Both the position numbers and the translations under genes were made by a program. From Agrobacterium salinitolerans (GTDB lineage: Bacteria > Pseudomonadota > Alphaproteobacteria > Rhizobiales > Rhizobiaceae): a stretch of 64,000 bases of DNA. Positions 26,361 through 34,952 of the stretch are shown piece after piece. The first letter of the stretch is position 1, and every line of letters starts with the position of its first letter. The DNA is taken from assembly GCF_002008225.1 (NCBI RefSeq), contig NZ_MRDH01000006.1, positions 372,001 through 436,000 on the forward strand, read 5' to 3'. Under the pieces are notes generated by a model. That model did not search any database. It had not been told where the DNA came from and was given only the letters and a program-made list of their open reading frames with translations.

Positions 26361-26813
26361 TTACGGCTTTATCATTCCGCCATGATAATCGAGCCGGTAT
26401 GTCTCGACGTGTCCCCGGTAAATGCGCTCCAAGCCGGTGAAGGACTGGAACTCTCCGGCATTCGTGTCGACATAGACCAAATCCTCCACCGGGTGGGTGA
26501 AGCCGCCGAGAAAGCGGCCCTCACGATAGAGCGTGGAAAGCGACCTCTGGATGACCCTGCCGGCCGTGGCGCCATCGATCATGTCGGGCCGGAGGATGCG
26601 GCCGTAATAACTCATCGCCCACACCGCCGTTCCCTGATGCCAAACGACCTCCTGACCTATGAAATCAGTTCCCCCGAAATAGCTGTCGATATAGTGCCAG
26701 TCGCCGTTCCGATAACCGAGATCGTGCGATCCCTTGCGAGTGGGCGTCGCGGAGTTGTTGCCGCCGCCAACATACGTCGCGGACTTGGCCTGCACGATGA
26801 AATCTTCCAGCAT
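26361..26813 (-). CDS. DUF5680-family protein
   Basis: The 150-residue protein has the sequence pattern I associate with the DUF5680 domain (FIVQAKSATYVGGG, HDLGYRNGDWHYIDSYFGG, GQEVVWHQGTAVWAMSYYG). Function is unknown. I place the start at 26813 because AAAGG lies six bases before that ATG; an in-frame start at 26912 would add 33 residues without a site. It is divergent from the DUF188 gene. Confidence 0.82.
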   Translation of the reverse strand: MLEDFIVQAKSATYVGGGNNSATPTRKGSHDLGYRNGDWHYIDSYFGGTDFIGQEVVWHQGTAVWAMSYYGRILRPDMIDGATAGRVIQRSLSTLYREGRFLGGFTHPVEDLVYVDTNAGEFQSFTGLERIYRGHVETYRLDYHGGMIKP

Positions 26814-26979
26814 GGGAAACCTTTGGGAGACAAGAACATAAAGTGAACATAGGTGATTTTTGGGATGTTCGCAAGTGCGCCCCTGCCCTGTGTCGAACCC
26901 GCATTTCAACAATGGCGGGCTTGGTAATCGCGGCGTTTGCGCTTAGAAGCATGGCAGGAATTATCCGAAAAGAGTGTCC

Positions 26980-27435
26980 ATGCCGCAAAACCCGCAGATC
27001 TATGTCGATGCCGATGCCTGCCCCGTGAAGCCGGAGATTCTCAAGGTGGCGGAGCGGCATGGGCTGGAAGTGACCTTCGTTGCCAATTCCGGCCTGCGTC
27101 CGTCGCGCGATCCTATGGTAAAAAACGTCATCGTATCCGCCGGTTTCGACGCGGCGGACGACTGGATCGCCGATCATGCAGCCGAAAACGACATCGTCAT
27201 CACCGCCGATGTGCCGCTGGCCGGCCGCTGTGTCGCCAAGGGTGCGCTGGTGACCGGGCCGACGGGCCGCGTTTTTGACCAGTCGAACATCGGGATGGCG
27301 ACGGCGATGCGCGATTTTGGCGCGCATCTGCGCGAAACCGGTGAAAGCAAGGGATATAACGCGGCTTTTTCACCGCGCGACCGCTCGGCTTTTCTGGAGA
27401 CGCTTGACCGTTTCTGCCGCCGTGTCAAAAAATGA
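26980..27435 (+). CDS. DUF188/YaiI-YqxD family protein
   Basis: The 151-residue protein begins IYVDADACPVKPEIL, the hallmark of the YaiI/YqxD (DUF188) family, and retains ADVPLAGRCVAKGA and RPSRDPMV. The family has a PIN/nuclease-like fold with conserved acidic residues, but no established substrate. AAGAG precedes ATG 26980; GTG 26974 is a possible alternative. The next gene starts 26 bases on and may be co-transcribed. Confidence 0.9.
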   Translation: MPQNPQIYVDADACPVKPEILKVAERHGLEVTFVANSGLRPSRDPMVKNVIVSAGFDAADDWIADHAAENDIVITADVPLAGRCVAKGALVTGPTGRVFDQSNIGMATAMRDFGAHLRETGESKGYNAAFSPRDRSAFLETLDRFCRRVKK

Positions 27436-27460
27436 CGGCGACAACGGAGAGGCGCCACCC

Positions 27461-28120
27461 ATGAACCCGGCCGCTATGAAAAGCAACAGCTATCGTCGCC
27501 ATCAACCTTTCGTCATTGCTTTTTTGGTCGGCGCCGTGAGCCTTGGCCTGGCGCTGGTTTTTGCGCCGCCGCTGGCGATCGAGATCGCGGCCGTTCTGTT
27601 CTTCCTGACCTATCTCACCTTGATTGCATTTCGCCTGTCGGGGTTGACGGCGCAACATCTGAAGGCCCATGCCGATAGCGATGATCTGCCTGCGGTCGCC
27701 ATCATCGCCGTCACGCTGCTTGCCGTTGCCGTCGCGGTGGTATCGCTGTTTCAGGCCCTCAATCATACCGGCGAAACAGTCTGGGCGCTGCTCATCGCCT
27801 TCGCCTCGGTGATCTTCGGCTGGCTGACCATCCACACCATGACCGCCCTGCACTACGCTCATCTTTACTGGCGGCCGGCGATGGCCGACGGCAAGCCCCA
27901 GCATCGCGGCGGCATGGATTTTCCGGGGACGAAGGAACCCTGCGGCTACGACTTTCTCTATTTCGCCGTGGTGATCGGCATGACGGCGCAGACGTCGGAT
28001 GTGGGCGTAACCACGACCGCCATGCGTAAGGTCACGTTGCTGCACTCCATCGTTTCTTTCTTTTTCAATACGGTTCTGGTAGCGGCGGCGGTGAATGCCG
28101 CCGTCTCGCTTGCGGGCTGA
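27461..28120 (+). CDS. DUF1345 membrane protein
   Basis: The 219-residue protein has four or five hydrophobic segments and the DUF1345 features FVIAFLVGAVSLGLAL, HYAHLYWRP, and a late FPGTKEPCGYDFLYFAVVIG segment followed by GMTAQTSDV. Members are inner-membrane proteins of unknown role. GGAGAGG lies nine bases before ATG 27461. It stands between the DUF188 and S-formylglutathione hydrolase genes with short spacers. Confidence 0.88.
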   Translation: MNPAAMKSNSYRRHQPFVIAFLVGAVSLGLALVFAPPLAIEIAAVLFFLTYLTLIAFRLSGLTAQHLKAHADSDDLPAVAIIAVTLLAVAVAVVSLFQALNHTGETVWALLIAFASVIFGWLTIHTMTALHYAHLYWRPAMADGKPQHRGGMDFPGTKEPCGYDFLYFAVVIGMTAQTSDVGVTTTAMRKVTLLHSIVSFFFNTVLVAAAVNAAVSLAG

Positions 28121-28150
28121 ACCGATTTTCTTTTCAAGAGGACTGTCTTC

Positions 28151-28984
28151 ATGAACATTATTTCGCAAAATACGGCCTTTGGCGGCATGCAGGGCGTATT
28201 TTCGCATACATCGGAAACCCTGAAATCTGAGATGACCTTTGCGGTTTATGTGCCGCCGAAGGCGATTCATGAGCCCTGCCCGGTTGTCTGGTATCTCTCG
28301 GGCCTCACCTGCACCCACGCCAATGTCATGGAGAAGGGCGAATATCGCCGCATGGCGTCTGAACTCGGACTTGTCATCGTCTGCCCGGATACCAGCCCGC
28401 GCGGCAACGACGTGCCGGATGAGCTGACCAACTGGCAGATGGGCAAGGGCGCCGGTTTTTATCTCGACGCCACGGAGGAGCCGTGGTCGGAGCACTACCA
28501 GATGTACAGCTATGTGACGGAAGAGCTGCCTGCCCTGATCGGCCAGCATTTCCGCGCGGATATGAGCCGCCAGGCCATTTTCGGCCATTCGATGGGCGGT
28601 CATGGCGCGATGACCATTGCGCTGAAAAACCCCGAGCGTTTCAAGAGCTGCTCGGCTTTTGCACCCATCGTTGCACCCTCTTCCGCAGACTGGTCGGAAC
28701 CGGCGCTGGAAAAATATCTCGGTGCTGACAGGACCGCATGGCGTCGCTATGACGCCTGCTCGCTGGTCGAGGATGGCGCACGGTTTCCCGAATTTCTGAT
28801 CGATCAGGGCAAAGCCGATAGTTTCCTGGAAAAAGGCCTGCGCCCCTGGCTGTTCGAAGAGGCGATCAAGGGCACGGATATCGGCCTAACGCTGCGCATG
28901 CACGATCGTTACGACCACTCCTATTATTTCATCTCCACTTTCATGGATGACCATTTGAAGTGGCATGCGGAGCGGCTGGGGTAA
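28151..28984 (+). CDS. fghA: S-formylglutathione hydrolase
   Basis: The 277-residue serine hydrolase of the esterase D family splits S-formylglutathione to formate and glutathione in formaldehyde detoxification. The nucleophile elbow GHSMGGHGA, the LSGLTCTHANVMEKG oxyanion region, an aspartate in LIDQGKADSF and the catalytic histidine in YDHSYYFI are all present. Length is standard. AGAGGA precedes the ATG. The partner alcohol dehydrogenase is not in this window. Confidence 0.94.
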   Translation: MNIISQNTAFGGMQGVFSHTSETLKSEMTFAVYVPPKAIHEPCPVVWYLSGLTCTHANVMEKGEYRRMASELGLVIVCPDTSPRGNDVPDELTNWQMGKGAGFYLDATEEPWSEHYQMYSYVTEELPALIGQHFRADMSRQAIFGHSMGGHGAMTIALKNPERFKSCSAFAPIVAPSSADWSEPALEKYLGADRTAWRRYDACSLVEDGARFPEFLIDQGKADSFLEKGLRPWLFEEAIKGTDIGLTLRMHDRYDHSYYFISTFMDDHLKWHAERLG

Positions 28985-29000
28985 GGATAGAAAGAAGGTT

Positions 29001-29027
29001 GGCGGCGCCCTTTAAGCGCCGCCGTTT
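29001..29027. terminator. GC-rich hairpin between convergent fghA and ridA-like genes
   Basis: GGCGGCGC (29001-29008) pairs with GCGCCGCC (29016-29023) around a 7-base loop, followed by GTTTC on the plus strand. The stem is strong; the T run is short. It lies between convergent genes and may end either transcript. Confidence 0.6.
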
Positions 29028-29043
29028 CAGATCTAACCTGGCA

Positions 29044-29433
29044 TTACGGGATACGGGCAATGACCTTGATCTCGAAATCGAAGCCGGCAAGCCAGTTGAC
29101 GCCGACGGCGGTCCAGTTCGGGTAAGGCTTTTAGCTGAAAATCTCCTGCTTGACGGTCATGATCGTTCCGAACTGGTTTTCCGGATCCGTGTGGAACGTC
29201 GTCACATCCACAATGTCGTCAAAGGTGCAGCCCGCCGCCTCAAGCGTTGCCTTGAGATTTTCGAAGGCCAGCCGGACCTGTCGCCCAAAATCAGGTTCAG
29301 GCGTTCCATCGGCACGGCTGCCGACCTGGCCGGAAACGAAAAGAAGGTCACCGGATCGGATAGCTGCGGAATAGCCATGCTCCTCGTAAAGCGCATGCCT
29401 GTTAGCGGGGAAAATTGCTTCGCGTGCGGTCAT
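29044..29433 (-). pseudogene. RidA-family protein gene interrupted by an in-frame TAA
   Basis: The frame encodes a RidA/YjgF-like protein of 129 codons (GDLLFVSGQVG, CTFDDIVDVTTFH) but a TAA at 29131-29133 stops it after residue 100. Beyond the stop the same frame continues as the expected C-terminus KPYPNWTAVGVNWLAGFDF and ends at 29044. The missing 28 residues form the final strand and part of the trimer interface of RidA folds, so the product is probably inactive. A single substitution of GAA or CAA to TAA would explain it. The gene is preceded by three palindromes. Confidence 0.85.
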
Positions 29434-29515
29434 TGTGAATATCTCTTTTGGCTGGAGTGGTCATGGACGCGAGAAGCGTTGCTCTTGTTCAAAGCAGGCT
29501 TCGGACGTCCATTTA

Positions 29516-29580
29516 CATACGTTACGTATGCCAGATAGTTACATACGCGTCGCATGTCAATTATATATACGCGACGTATG
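29516..29580. promoter_or_regulatory. Three spaced CATACG-type palindromes upstream of the ridA-like gene
   Basis: A perfect 15-bp dyad CATACGTTACGTATG (29516-29530) is followed by related but less symmetric 15-mers at 29542-29556 and 29566-29580, each with 5 of 7 arm matches. Spacing is 26 and 24 bp. The shape is that of a TetR-type multi-site operator. No intact regulator gene adjoins it in the window. Confidence 0.55.
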
Positions 29581-29664
29581 TTAGCTTACGAGCACAGAAG
29601 ATGCGCCCGATTGAAGCTGAAATGCGGACGAATAGCCGTCACGCCCTCGCCTTTTGTGTCCTGC

Positions 29665-30153
29665 TTATGGAAACAGAGCCGTCGCAAGCGTCGTCGGAGC
29701 GCGCCGGTTCAGCCTGAATTCGCGGATCACGCGTTCGGCGACGCCATAGGCAAGTTCCTGCTCTATTGACTGATCGTCGAAGCTGACGACGGTGGCGGTG
29801 AATTTGGCTTCTGCAATTACCTCTCCCGTCGCAACGGCGGCGGCGCGGACGATAACCTTGGCTGACGCCCTTTCCCCGAACAGGAAGGGACCGCGTGTAA
29901 CGGATGCAAGTCGGATGGTCAGCACCACGCGCGGCCTTGTTTCTCCACGCGCCGTAGTTTTGATCGCATTTTGCACCTGTGCATGGATGGACTGCATCAG
30001 CGCCGGGGCGACATCCGGGCGTGCAGCGACGAACGCGCCGCGCACGTCGTAAAGCAGCCGGTCGGTATTCGTCGCTTCCGGTTCCAGCCTGAAAGACATG
30101 AGCACGAAACACGCCAGCAAAAGAATGCCAAGGCGTTTTAGCGTGGTAATCAT
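29665..30153 (-). CDS. Hypothetical exported protein
   Basis: The 162-residue protein starts with a signal-peptide-like segment (RLGILLLACFVLMSF) and has a mature part rich in beta-type sequence (RPRVVLTIRLASVTRG, KFTATVVSFDDQSIEQEL). I recognise no named family, although similar short envelope proteins occur in rhizobia. It is transcribed in the same direction as ATP12 to the right, with a 60-base gap, so it may be downstream in that transcription unit. Confidence 0.75.
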   Translation of the reverse strand: MITTLKRLGILLLACFVLMSFRLEPEATNTDRLLYDVRGAFVAARPDVAPALMQSIHAQVQNAIKTTARGETRPRVVLTIRLASVTRGPFLFGERASAKVIVRAAAVATGEVIAEAKFTATVVSFDDQSIEQELAYGVAERVIREFRLNRRAPTTLATALFP

Positions 30154-30213
30154 GATCAGCGGCTCCCCTAACGTGAGGTAGCCATATGTTCGACGATCAG
30201 GGTTAGAAAAGCG

Positions 30214-31008
30214 TTAAGAGCCGCTCTTCAGCGACTCCAGAACATTGAGGGCCGCGCGCATGTCGACAAGCCTGACGGCGCGGCGCTCCAGCGCCTCCTC
30301 GTCCTCGCCCCATTGCTCGGCGGTCCAATCCTCGTCCAGATGGGCGAGCGCCCATGTTTCTTCCAGCTTCAGCTGCCCTTCCGCCAGCGCCAGCGCCAAA
30401 ATGGCTGAGCCGGTCAGCGACGTCATGGTGTGAAGAGCGGCAAGCGCAATCGGTGTGTCGTATTTCTTCAGCGTTACCGCAAAAGCGGCGATGGCTTCGC
30501 GCGGCTGGTCCTGATGCATCACGCCTTCTACGAGAAGGAAACGCGCGCCGAGCACATTGGCCGCCCAGTCCAGCACGGGATCCCAGTGGTCCGTCTGCCG
30601 CGCAACCAGCGCTTCCGGGTCGCCCGCCCTATAGCAGAGGAGATCGGAAGAAGAAAAACGAAGTACGTCCTCAAAAACCGCCTGCGTGTCGTTGGCGACG
30701 CCATCAATGGCCGTGTTCACATGCCGAGAGACGGGCATGACCACCGGATTGACCACGTCTTTCTGGGCGTCCCATTCATCGCGAAGCAGCTCCGCCAGCG
30801 CACGCGTCGGGACGGTCAGTGGCTTCTTGGCTGGAGTGCGCAGCGGCTTGCCATCGAGAAGGATGGTAAAACCGCCCTCCTCCGCCTCGCCGACGGTGAC
30901 ATCCTTGTAGAACCGCTTCGGCAGAGGCTTCTGCATCTGGATCTGCGCGCGCAGGATCGGGTCGGGATGGCTCAGGCCCTCCGAAAGGTCGTTCAGGAGA
31001 TCACGCAT
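30214..31008 (-). CDS. ATP12-family F1-ATPase assembly chaperone
   Basis: The 264-residue protein matches the ATP12 family, which in mitochondria and alphaproteobacteria assists assembly of the F1 alpha subunit. Visible are PKRFYKDVTVGEAEEGGFTI, LDGKPLRTPAKKPL, PVSRHVNTAIDGV and a tryptophan-rich C-terminal half (WDPVLDWAANVLGA, EETWALAHLDEDW). Length is typical. It lies 29 bases after the HAD phosphatase gene, so the block 33146 to 30214 may be one transcription unit. Confidence 0.92.
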   Translation of the reverse strand: MRDLLNDLSEGLSHPDPILRAQIQMQKPLPKRFYKDVTVGEAEEGGFTILLDGKPLRTPAKKPLTVPTRALAELLRDEWDAQKDVVNPVVMPVSRHVNTAIDGVANDTQAVFEDVLRFSSSDLLCYRAGDPEALVARQTDHWDPVLDWAANVLGARFLLVEGVMHQDQPREAIAAFAVTLKKYDTPIALAALHTMTSLTGSAILALALAEGQLKLEETWALAHLDEDWTAEQWGEDEEALERRAVRLVDMRAALNVLESLKSGS

Positions 31009-31037
31009 GGCACGTCCTCGTCAGTCGGATAGAAAGG

Positions 31038-31706
31038 TTATTCAAGAATATCGGCCGGAACATAGGCCTGAATTTCGCGCGGGTGGTTGACGACCGCATC
31101 GGCGCCCGCCTTCCAGAGATCGTCGACCGAGGCATAGCCCCAGGCGACGCCGATTGCTTTTGCGCCCGCAGCCTTGGCCATCTGCATGTCGTAAATCGCA
31201 TCGCCTATTACGACAGTATCGGCCGGAACCATGCCGGTTTCATGGCAGCATTCCATCACCATGGCCGGATGCGGCTTGGAGGGGCAATCATCCGCCGTAC
31301 GCGAAACGATGAAGTGATCGGCAAGGCCATGGGTCTGCAGTATATGGGTAAGACCGCGCCGGCCCTTGCCGGTCACCGCCCCGATCAGCACATCGTCACG
31401 TTTCGAAAGCGCATCGATCAGCGGGGCGATACCGTCGAAAAGCGGCACGGTCATTTCCGAGCGCTCCCGCAGGGGATGATAGATTTCCCTGTAGCGTTCT
31501 GTCATCGCCTGCGCCTCGTCATCCACATGTGTCTTGCCGAGCATGCGGGCGATGGCAATATCGAGCGTCAGTCCGATGATCGCCTTGGTTTCGGAGATAT
31601 CGGGGCGCGGCTTGCCGAAATCAGCGAAAGTGTCTGCCATGACGGCATGGATCAGGCCGGCGCTATCCACCAGCGTTCCGTCGCAATCGAAAAGAACCAG
31701 TTTCAT
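31038..31706 (-). CDS. HAD-superfamily hydrolase, phosphoglycolate-phosphatase-like
   Basis: The 222-residue protein has HAD motif I LFDCDGTLVDS with both aspartates, a cap domain, motif II GAVTGKG, a lysine in CPSKPHPAM and motif IV VIGDAIYDMQMA. It is a subfamily IA phosphatase of the Gph/MupP kind; the substrate cannot be fixed. It starts six bases after the pseudouridine synthase stop, so the two are co-transcribed. Confidence 0.9.
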   Translation of the reverse strand: MKLVLFDCDGTLVDSAGLIHAVMADTFADFGKPRPDISETKAIIGLTLDIAIARMLGKTHVDDEAQAMTERYREIYHPLRERSEMTVPLFDGIAPLIDALSKRDDVLIGAVTGKGRRGLTHILQTHGLADHFIVSRTADDCPSKPHPAMVMECCHETGMVPADTVVIGDAIYDMQMAKAAGAKAIGVAWGYASVDDLWKAGADAVVNHPREIQAYVPADILE

Positions 31707-31712
31707 GGGCTG

Positions 31713-32702
31713 TCAGTCTTCCCTATCGCCATCGGCCACGTCGAGACCGAGCAGGTTCCAGGTTTGCACCATATGCGGCGGCAGGGGTGCGCTGACCCGA
31801 AGCCGGCCGCCATTCGGATGCGGAATATCGATATGGCGTGCATGCAGATGCAGGCGCTTCTGGATGCCGCCGGGAAAATCCCAGTTCGGATCGTCGATGT
31901 AATATTTGGGATCGCCGATGATCGGGTGGCCCATATGCCGCGCGTGCACGCGAAGCTGATGGGTGCGGCCGGTATAGGGTTCCATTTCCAGCCAGGCGAG
32001 GTTCTGCGCGGCGGTATCGATGACGCGGTAATAGGAGACTGCGTGATCGGCCCCCTCCTCGCCATGTTTGGCGATACGCATACGGTCGCCATCCATCGTC
32101 TGTTCCTTGACGAGCCAGGTGGATATCTTGTCCTGATGTTTGCGGGGCACGCCCTTGACCAGCGCCCAATAGGTCTTCTTGGTGTCGCGCTCGCGGAAGG
32201 CGGCGGTCAGCTTCTGCGCAGCGCCGCGGGTGCGGGCAACCACCAGCACGCCCGACGTATCGCGGTCCAGGCGGTGTACCAGACGCGGCTTTTCGCCCTT
32301 CTGGTTGGTCCAGGCTTCCAGCAGCCCGTCAATATGGCGGGTGACGCCGGAGCCGCCCTGCACGGCGATGCCGGCCGGCTTGTTGAAAACGAAGACCTTG
32401 TCGTCTTCATGCAGCAGCATGCGCGCGAGAAGCTCGCCATCTTCGGAATGTTTGAGATCCTTCGATCCGATCGGGCCGCTTTTGACCTTGAGATCGGAAT
32501 CGACCGGCGGAACGCGCACCATCTGTCCCGGCTGCACGCGTGCATCCGTCTTCACCCGGCCGCCGTCCACACGCACCTGGCCGGAGCGCAGAAGCTTCTG
32601 CAACTGCCCGAAACCAAGTCCCGGATAATGAATCTTGAACCAGCGATCGAGGCGCATACCGGCCTCGTCGGCCCCGACCTTGATGTGCTCGATACCTGCC
32701 AT
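31713..32702 (-). CDS. RluC/RluD-type ribosomal RNA pseudouridine synthase
   Basis: The 329-residue protein has an N-terminal S4 RNA-binding domain (RLDRWFKIHYPGLGFGQLQK) and the RluA-family catalytic motif HRLDRDTSGVLVVA with the nucleophilic aspartate, then GRTHQLRVHARHMGHPI. Such enzymes isomerise specific uridines of 23S rRNA. The exact target (RluC versus RluD) cannot be decided here. Confidence 0.92.
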   Translation of the reverse strand: MAGIEHIKVGADEAGMRLDRWFKIHYPGLGFGQLQKLLRSGQVRVDGGRVKTDARVQPGQMVRVPPVDSDLKVKSGPIGSKDLKHSEDGELLARMLLHEDDKVFVFNKPAGIAVQGGSGVTRHIDGLLEAWTNQKGEKPRLVHRLDRDTSGVLVVARTRGAAQKLTAAFRERDTKKTYWALVKGVPRKHQDKISTWLVKEQTMDGDRMRIAKHGEEGADHAVSYYRVIDTAAQNLAWLEMEPYTGRTHQLRVHARHMGHPIIGDPKYYIDDPNWDFPGGIQKRLHLHARHIDIPHPNGGRLRVSAPLPPHMVQTWNLLGLDVADGDRED

Positions 32703-32768
32703 GAAATTTCCAGTCTTTCTGTCCTGATCGCGCGCCCTGTTCGCCAGCGCGCCGTTTGGACCAAGCCT

Positions 32769-33146
32769 TTAGAACAAACTGCGGCCCAAGGCCAGCCCGG
32801 CGAAAACCGCAGCGATGGAAACCCCAAGGCTTGTCAGGACGTAAATGGTCGAAAGGCCAAGCGCGCCGCGTTCGAACAGCGAGACCGCGTCGAGCGAAAA
32901 CGACGAGAACGTTGTAAAGCCGCCGAGCACGCCGGTGACGAGAAACAGGCGCATTTCCATCGATGCATTCAACCGCCTTGCCACGAGCTCCACCAGCAGA
33001 CCGATCAGGAAAGATCCGGCCACGTTCACAGCAAGGGTTCCCCATGGAAAATTCGGTCCGGCCAACCGCATACACAAGACCCCGACCAGATAACGGAACA
33101 CGGAACCGATTGCACCGCCTGCGGCGACAAGGGCGATATTGATCAT
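32769..33146 (-). CDS. crcB: CrcB/Fluc fluoride channel
   Basis: The 125-residue protein has four transmembrane helices and the family motifs GGAIGSVFRYLV, WGTLAVNVAGSFLIG and GVLGGFTTFSSFS. Fluc channels export fluoride as dual-topology dimers. Start ATG 33146 gives the standard length; an in-frame ATG at 33230 would add 28 charged residues not seen in the family. I looked for but did not see a fluoride riboswitch upstream. Confidence 0.93.
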   Translation of the reverse strand: MINIALVAAGGAIGSVFRYLVGVLCMRLAGPNFPWGTLAVNVAGSFLIGLLVELVARRLNASMEMRLFLVTGVLGGFTTFSSFSLDAVSLFERGALGLSTIYVLTSLGVSIAAVFAGLALGRSLF

Positions 33147-33350
33147 GGGAAATTGTGTCTCCGGAAGAAATCGTCGGACCGCGCGGTCCAAGGCATTTTT
33201 AGACCATGAGAACTGCTGGCGAAACCCCAAAATCCCGTGCTTTCGGTTATTAAAATACGATTAAATTGCAGCTCCGCGATTTAGCCTTCCAACAATGGGC
33301 AGCTGCTAATCTCCGGTTTTTCAGGGTCGGCTAAGATCGCCGGAGGTTCG

Positions 33351-33653
33351 ATGACACAGGTTCTTTCCGTTTCCGCGAATACAGCGGCCTATGCACTCGA
33401 GGCCGTAAAACCGCTGCAACGCACGCCGCGCAAGAGTGAAATTGAAGAGGCCATTCACGAACTGGCGCGCAAGGCCGAAAACGGCGACGATTTCCAGCTC
33501 AGGGGCCTGATGACGACGATCAAGCCGCCGGCCCTCACCCTCTATTTCCTGATAGCAAGCAGCCAGCGTCAGGAGCCGCAGGCGACACTGGAGCAGGCCG
33601 TGGAGGCTTACGAGGAAAACAGCCTTACATCAAAATCTGAAAGTAATTTATAG
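33351..33653 (+). CDS. Hypothetical small protein
   Basis: A 100-residue protein preceded by a good GGAGG site. The middle is charged and helical (KSEIEEAIHELARKAENGDDF) and the second half has IKPPALTLYFLIASSQRQ. No membrane segment or known domain is evident. It is divergent from crcB. The following 188 bases to the terminator at 33843 contain nothing I can identify. Confidence 0.75.
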   Translation: MTQVLSVSANTAAYALEAVKPLQRTPRKSEIEEAIHELARKAENGDDFQLRGLMTTIKPPALTLYFLIASSQRQEPQATLEQAVEAYEENSLTSKSESNL

Positions 33654-33842
33654 ATCAGGTGGATACATAGGTATTTTAATGTTGTTTCTTCAGTTTTTCG
33701 ACATATAGACGGGATCCCCACATTCAGCCTGGTGCCAGACTGATCTTCTAGAGATTTACGACCGGGTTCCGGAAAATCACGTGGGCGACCCCTGCCTTTT
33801 CCGCCAAGGCGCCGAAGAACAAAAACGATAGATCAAAATTTG

Positions 33843-33881
33843 CGGCTACCGGACGTGTCACGCGTTCCGGTAGCCGTTTTT
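33843..33881. terminator. Rho-independent terminator, probably for the copper-chaperone fusion gene and the plus-strand gene
   Basis: An 11-bp stem, CGGCTACCGGA (33843-33853) with TCCGGTAGCCG (33866-33876), has a 12-base loop and TTTTT on the plus strand. On the minus strand the stem is followed by CAAATTTTG, so it may work in both directions. It lies just after the minus-strand gene ending at 33888. Confidence 0.75.
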
Positions 33882-33887
33882 CATCGG

Positions 33888-34865
33888 TCAATTATGCTGG
33901 TGGTCGCCGCCGCCCTTGGCTGCACCCGTCGAAAGCACGATCTCGACCTTGCCGGCCTTTTCGAAGATGAGCGTCACCGGCACCTTGTCGCCTTCGGCAA
34001 AAGGCTTTTTAACATCGAAGAACATCATGTGCAGGCCGCCGGGCTTCAGTTCCACCGTCTGGCCGGCGGGAATAACGATACCCTCATCAAGCTTGCGCAT
34101 TTTCATGACGTCGTTGACCATGGCCATCTCGTGGATTTCAGCGCGACCGGCGGAAGAGGACTCGACCCCAACCAGCTTGTCGTCGCTGTCGCCGGTGTTC
34201 TTGATGGTGACGTAACCGCCTCCGACCGGCTGGCCCGGTAGCATCGCCTTGGTTGCGCCATCAGAGATTTCGAGGTTGCCGGCCTTCACGACATCCATAT
34301 CCATCGCCATGGCGGAATGATCGTGCCCACCGGCATGTTCCGACTTCGCGGTTACCTTGATGGTCGGCGCCGGGCTTTTCAGCGAGTGCGGATCGACACC
34401 GGCGGCTGCGACTTCATCCCAGGAGACCTTGCCCTTGTCGCCGCAAAGCTGCGTCACCTTGAACGGCAGGTCCTGCCCCACTTCAACGCCGGAGATTTTG
34501 CCCTGCACGGCGAAAGTGTCGTAGAACTCGTCCGGCAGGTTGCCACCTTTCCAGCGGATCTCGACCGGTCCGCTTTTAATCTCCTTGCCGTGGTTCTTGT
34601 AGGTCTTCTGGTAGTCGCCCTTGATGATTTCCAGTTCCCAGCCGGCCTTGGGCTGCGGCTTGGCGGAAATGAATCCTTCCGGCAGCTTGATCTGAACTTC
34701 GGTCGTGGCGAGCCCGCCGTCGCAGCCATGCGGCACCTGGAGGGCCGCGACGACGGTGCTTTCCTGTTCGGCGGAACCGTCAACGAAGGTGGCGTGGGCG
34801 AAAGCCTGCGCGGTCGATACCGAAGCGACGAAAAGGCTGCATGTGATGATCTTGGTAGTTTTCAT
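33888..34865 (-). CDS. YcnI-like (DUF1775) and PCuAC copper-chaperone fusion protein
   Basis: The 325-residue exported protein starts with a signal peptide ending at AQAFA, so that the mature chain begins with the copper-binding histidine (HATF). Residues to about 165 are a YcnI/DUF1775 domain; a His/Met-rich linker (HAGGHDHSAMAMDMD) leads to a PCuAC domain (about 190-310) with H..M ligands in AEIHEMAMVND and GLHMMFFD. The C-terminus ends GGGDHQHN, another copper-like tail. It should bind and deliver periplasmic copper, for example to cytochrome oxidase. The two domains are more often separate proteins. Confidence 0.9.
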   Translation of the reverse strand: MKTTKIITCSLFVASVSTAQAFAHATFVDGSAEQESTVVAALQVPHGCDGGLATTEVQIKLPEGFISAKPQPKAGWELEIIKGDYQKTYKNHGKEIKSGPVEIRWKGGNLPDEFYDTFAVQGKISGVEVGQDLPFKVTQLCGDKGKVSWDEVAAAGVDPHSLKSPAPTIKVTAKSEHAGGHDHSAMAMDMDVVKAGNLEISDGATKAMLPGQPVGGGYVTIKNTGDSDDKLVGVESSSAGRAEIHEMAMVNDVMKMRKLDEGIVIPAGQTVELKPGGLHMMFFDVKKPFAEGDKVPVTLIFEKAGKVEIVLSTGAAKGGGDHQHN

Positions 34866-34952
34866 TTGCTTGTCCCTGCGACTGCTCTCCCTCTGGGTCC
34901 GCGCAGCCGCTCCGTGCCGCCAAAGGCGGCGATGATACCGTAAAACGAATAA

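Noticed and set aside
29601-29717. Short plus-strand frame beginning MRPIEAEMRTNSRHALAF next to the CATACG palindromes
   Set aside because: It could be a relic of a TetR gene, but only a few residues fit, it overlaps the end of the exported-protein gene and it carries no HTH.
33147-33350. Fluoride riboswitch ahead of crcB
   Set aside because: No conserved fluoride-aptamer core was seen on the minus strand in this gap.
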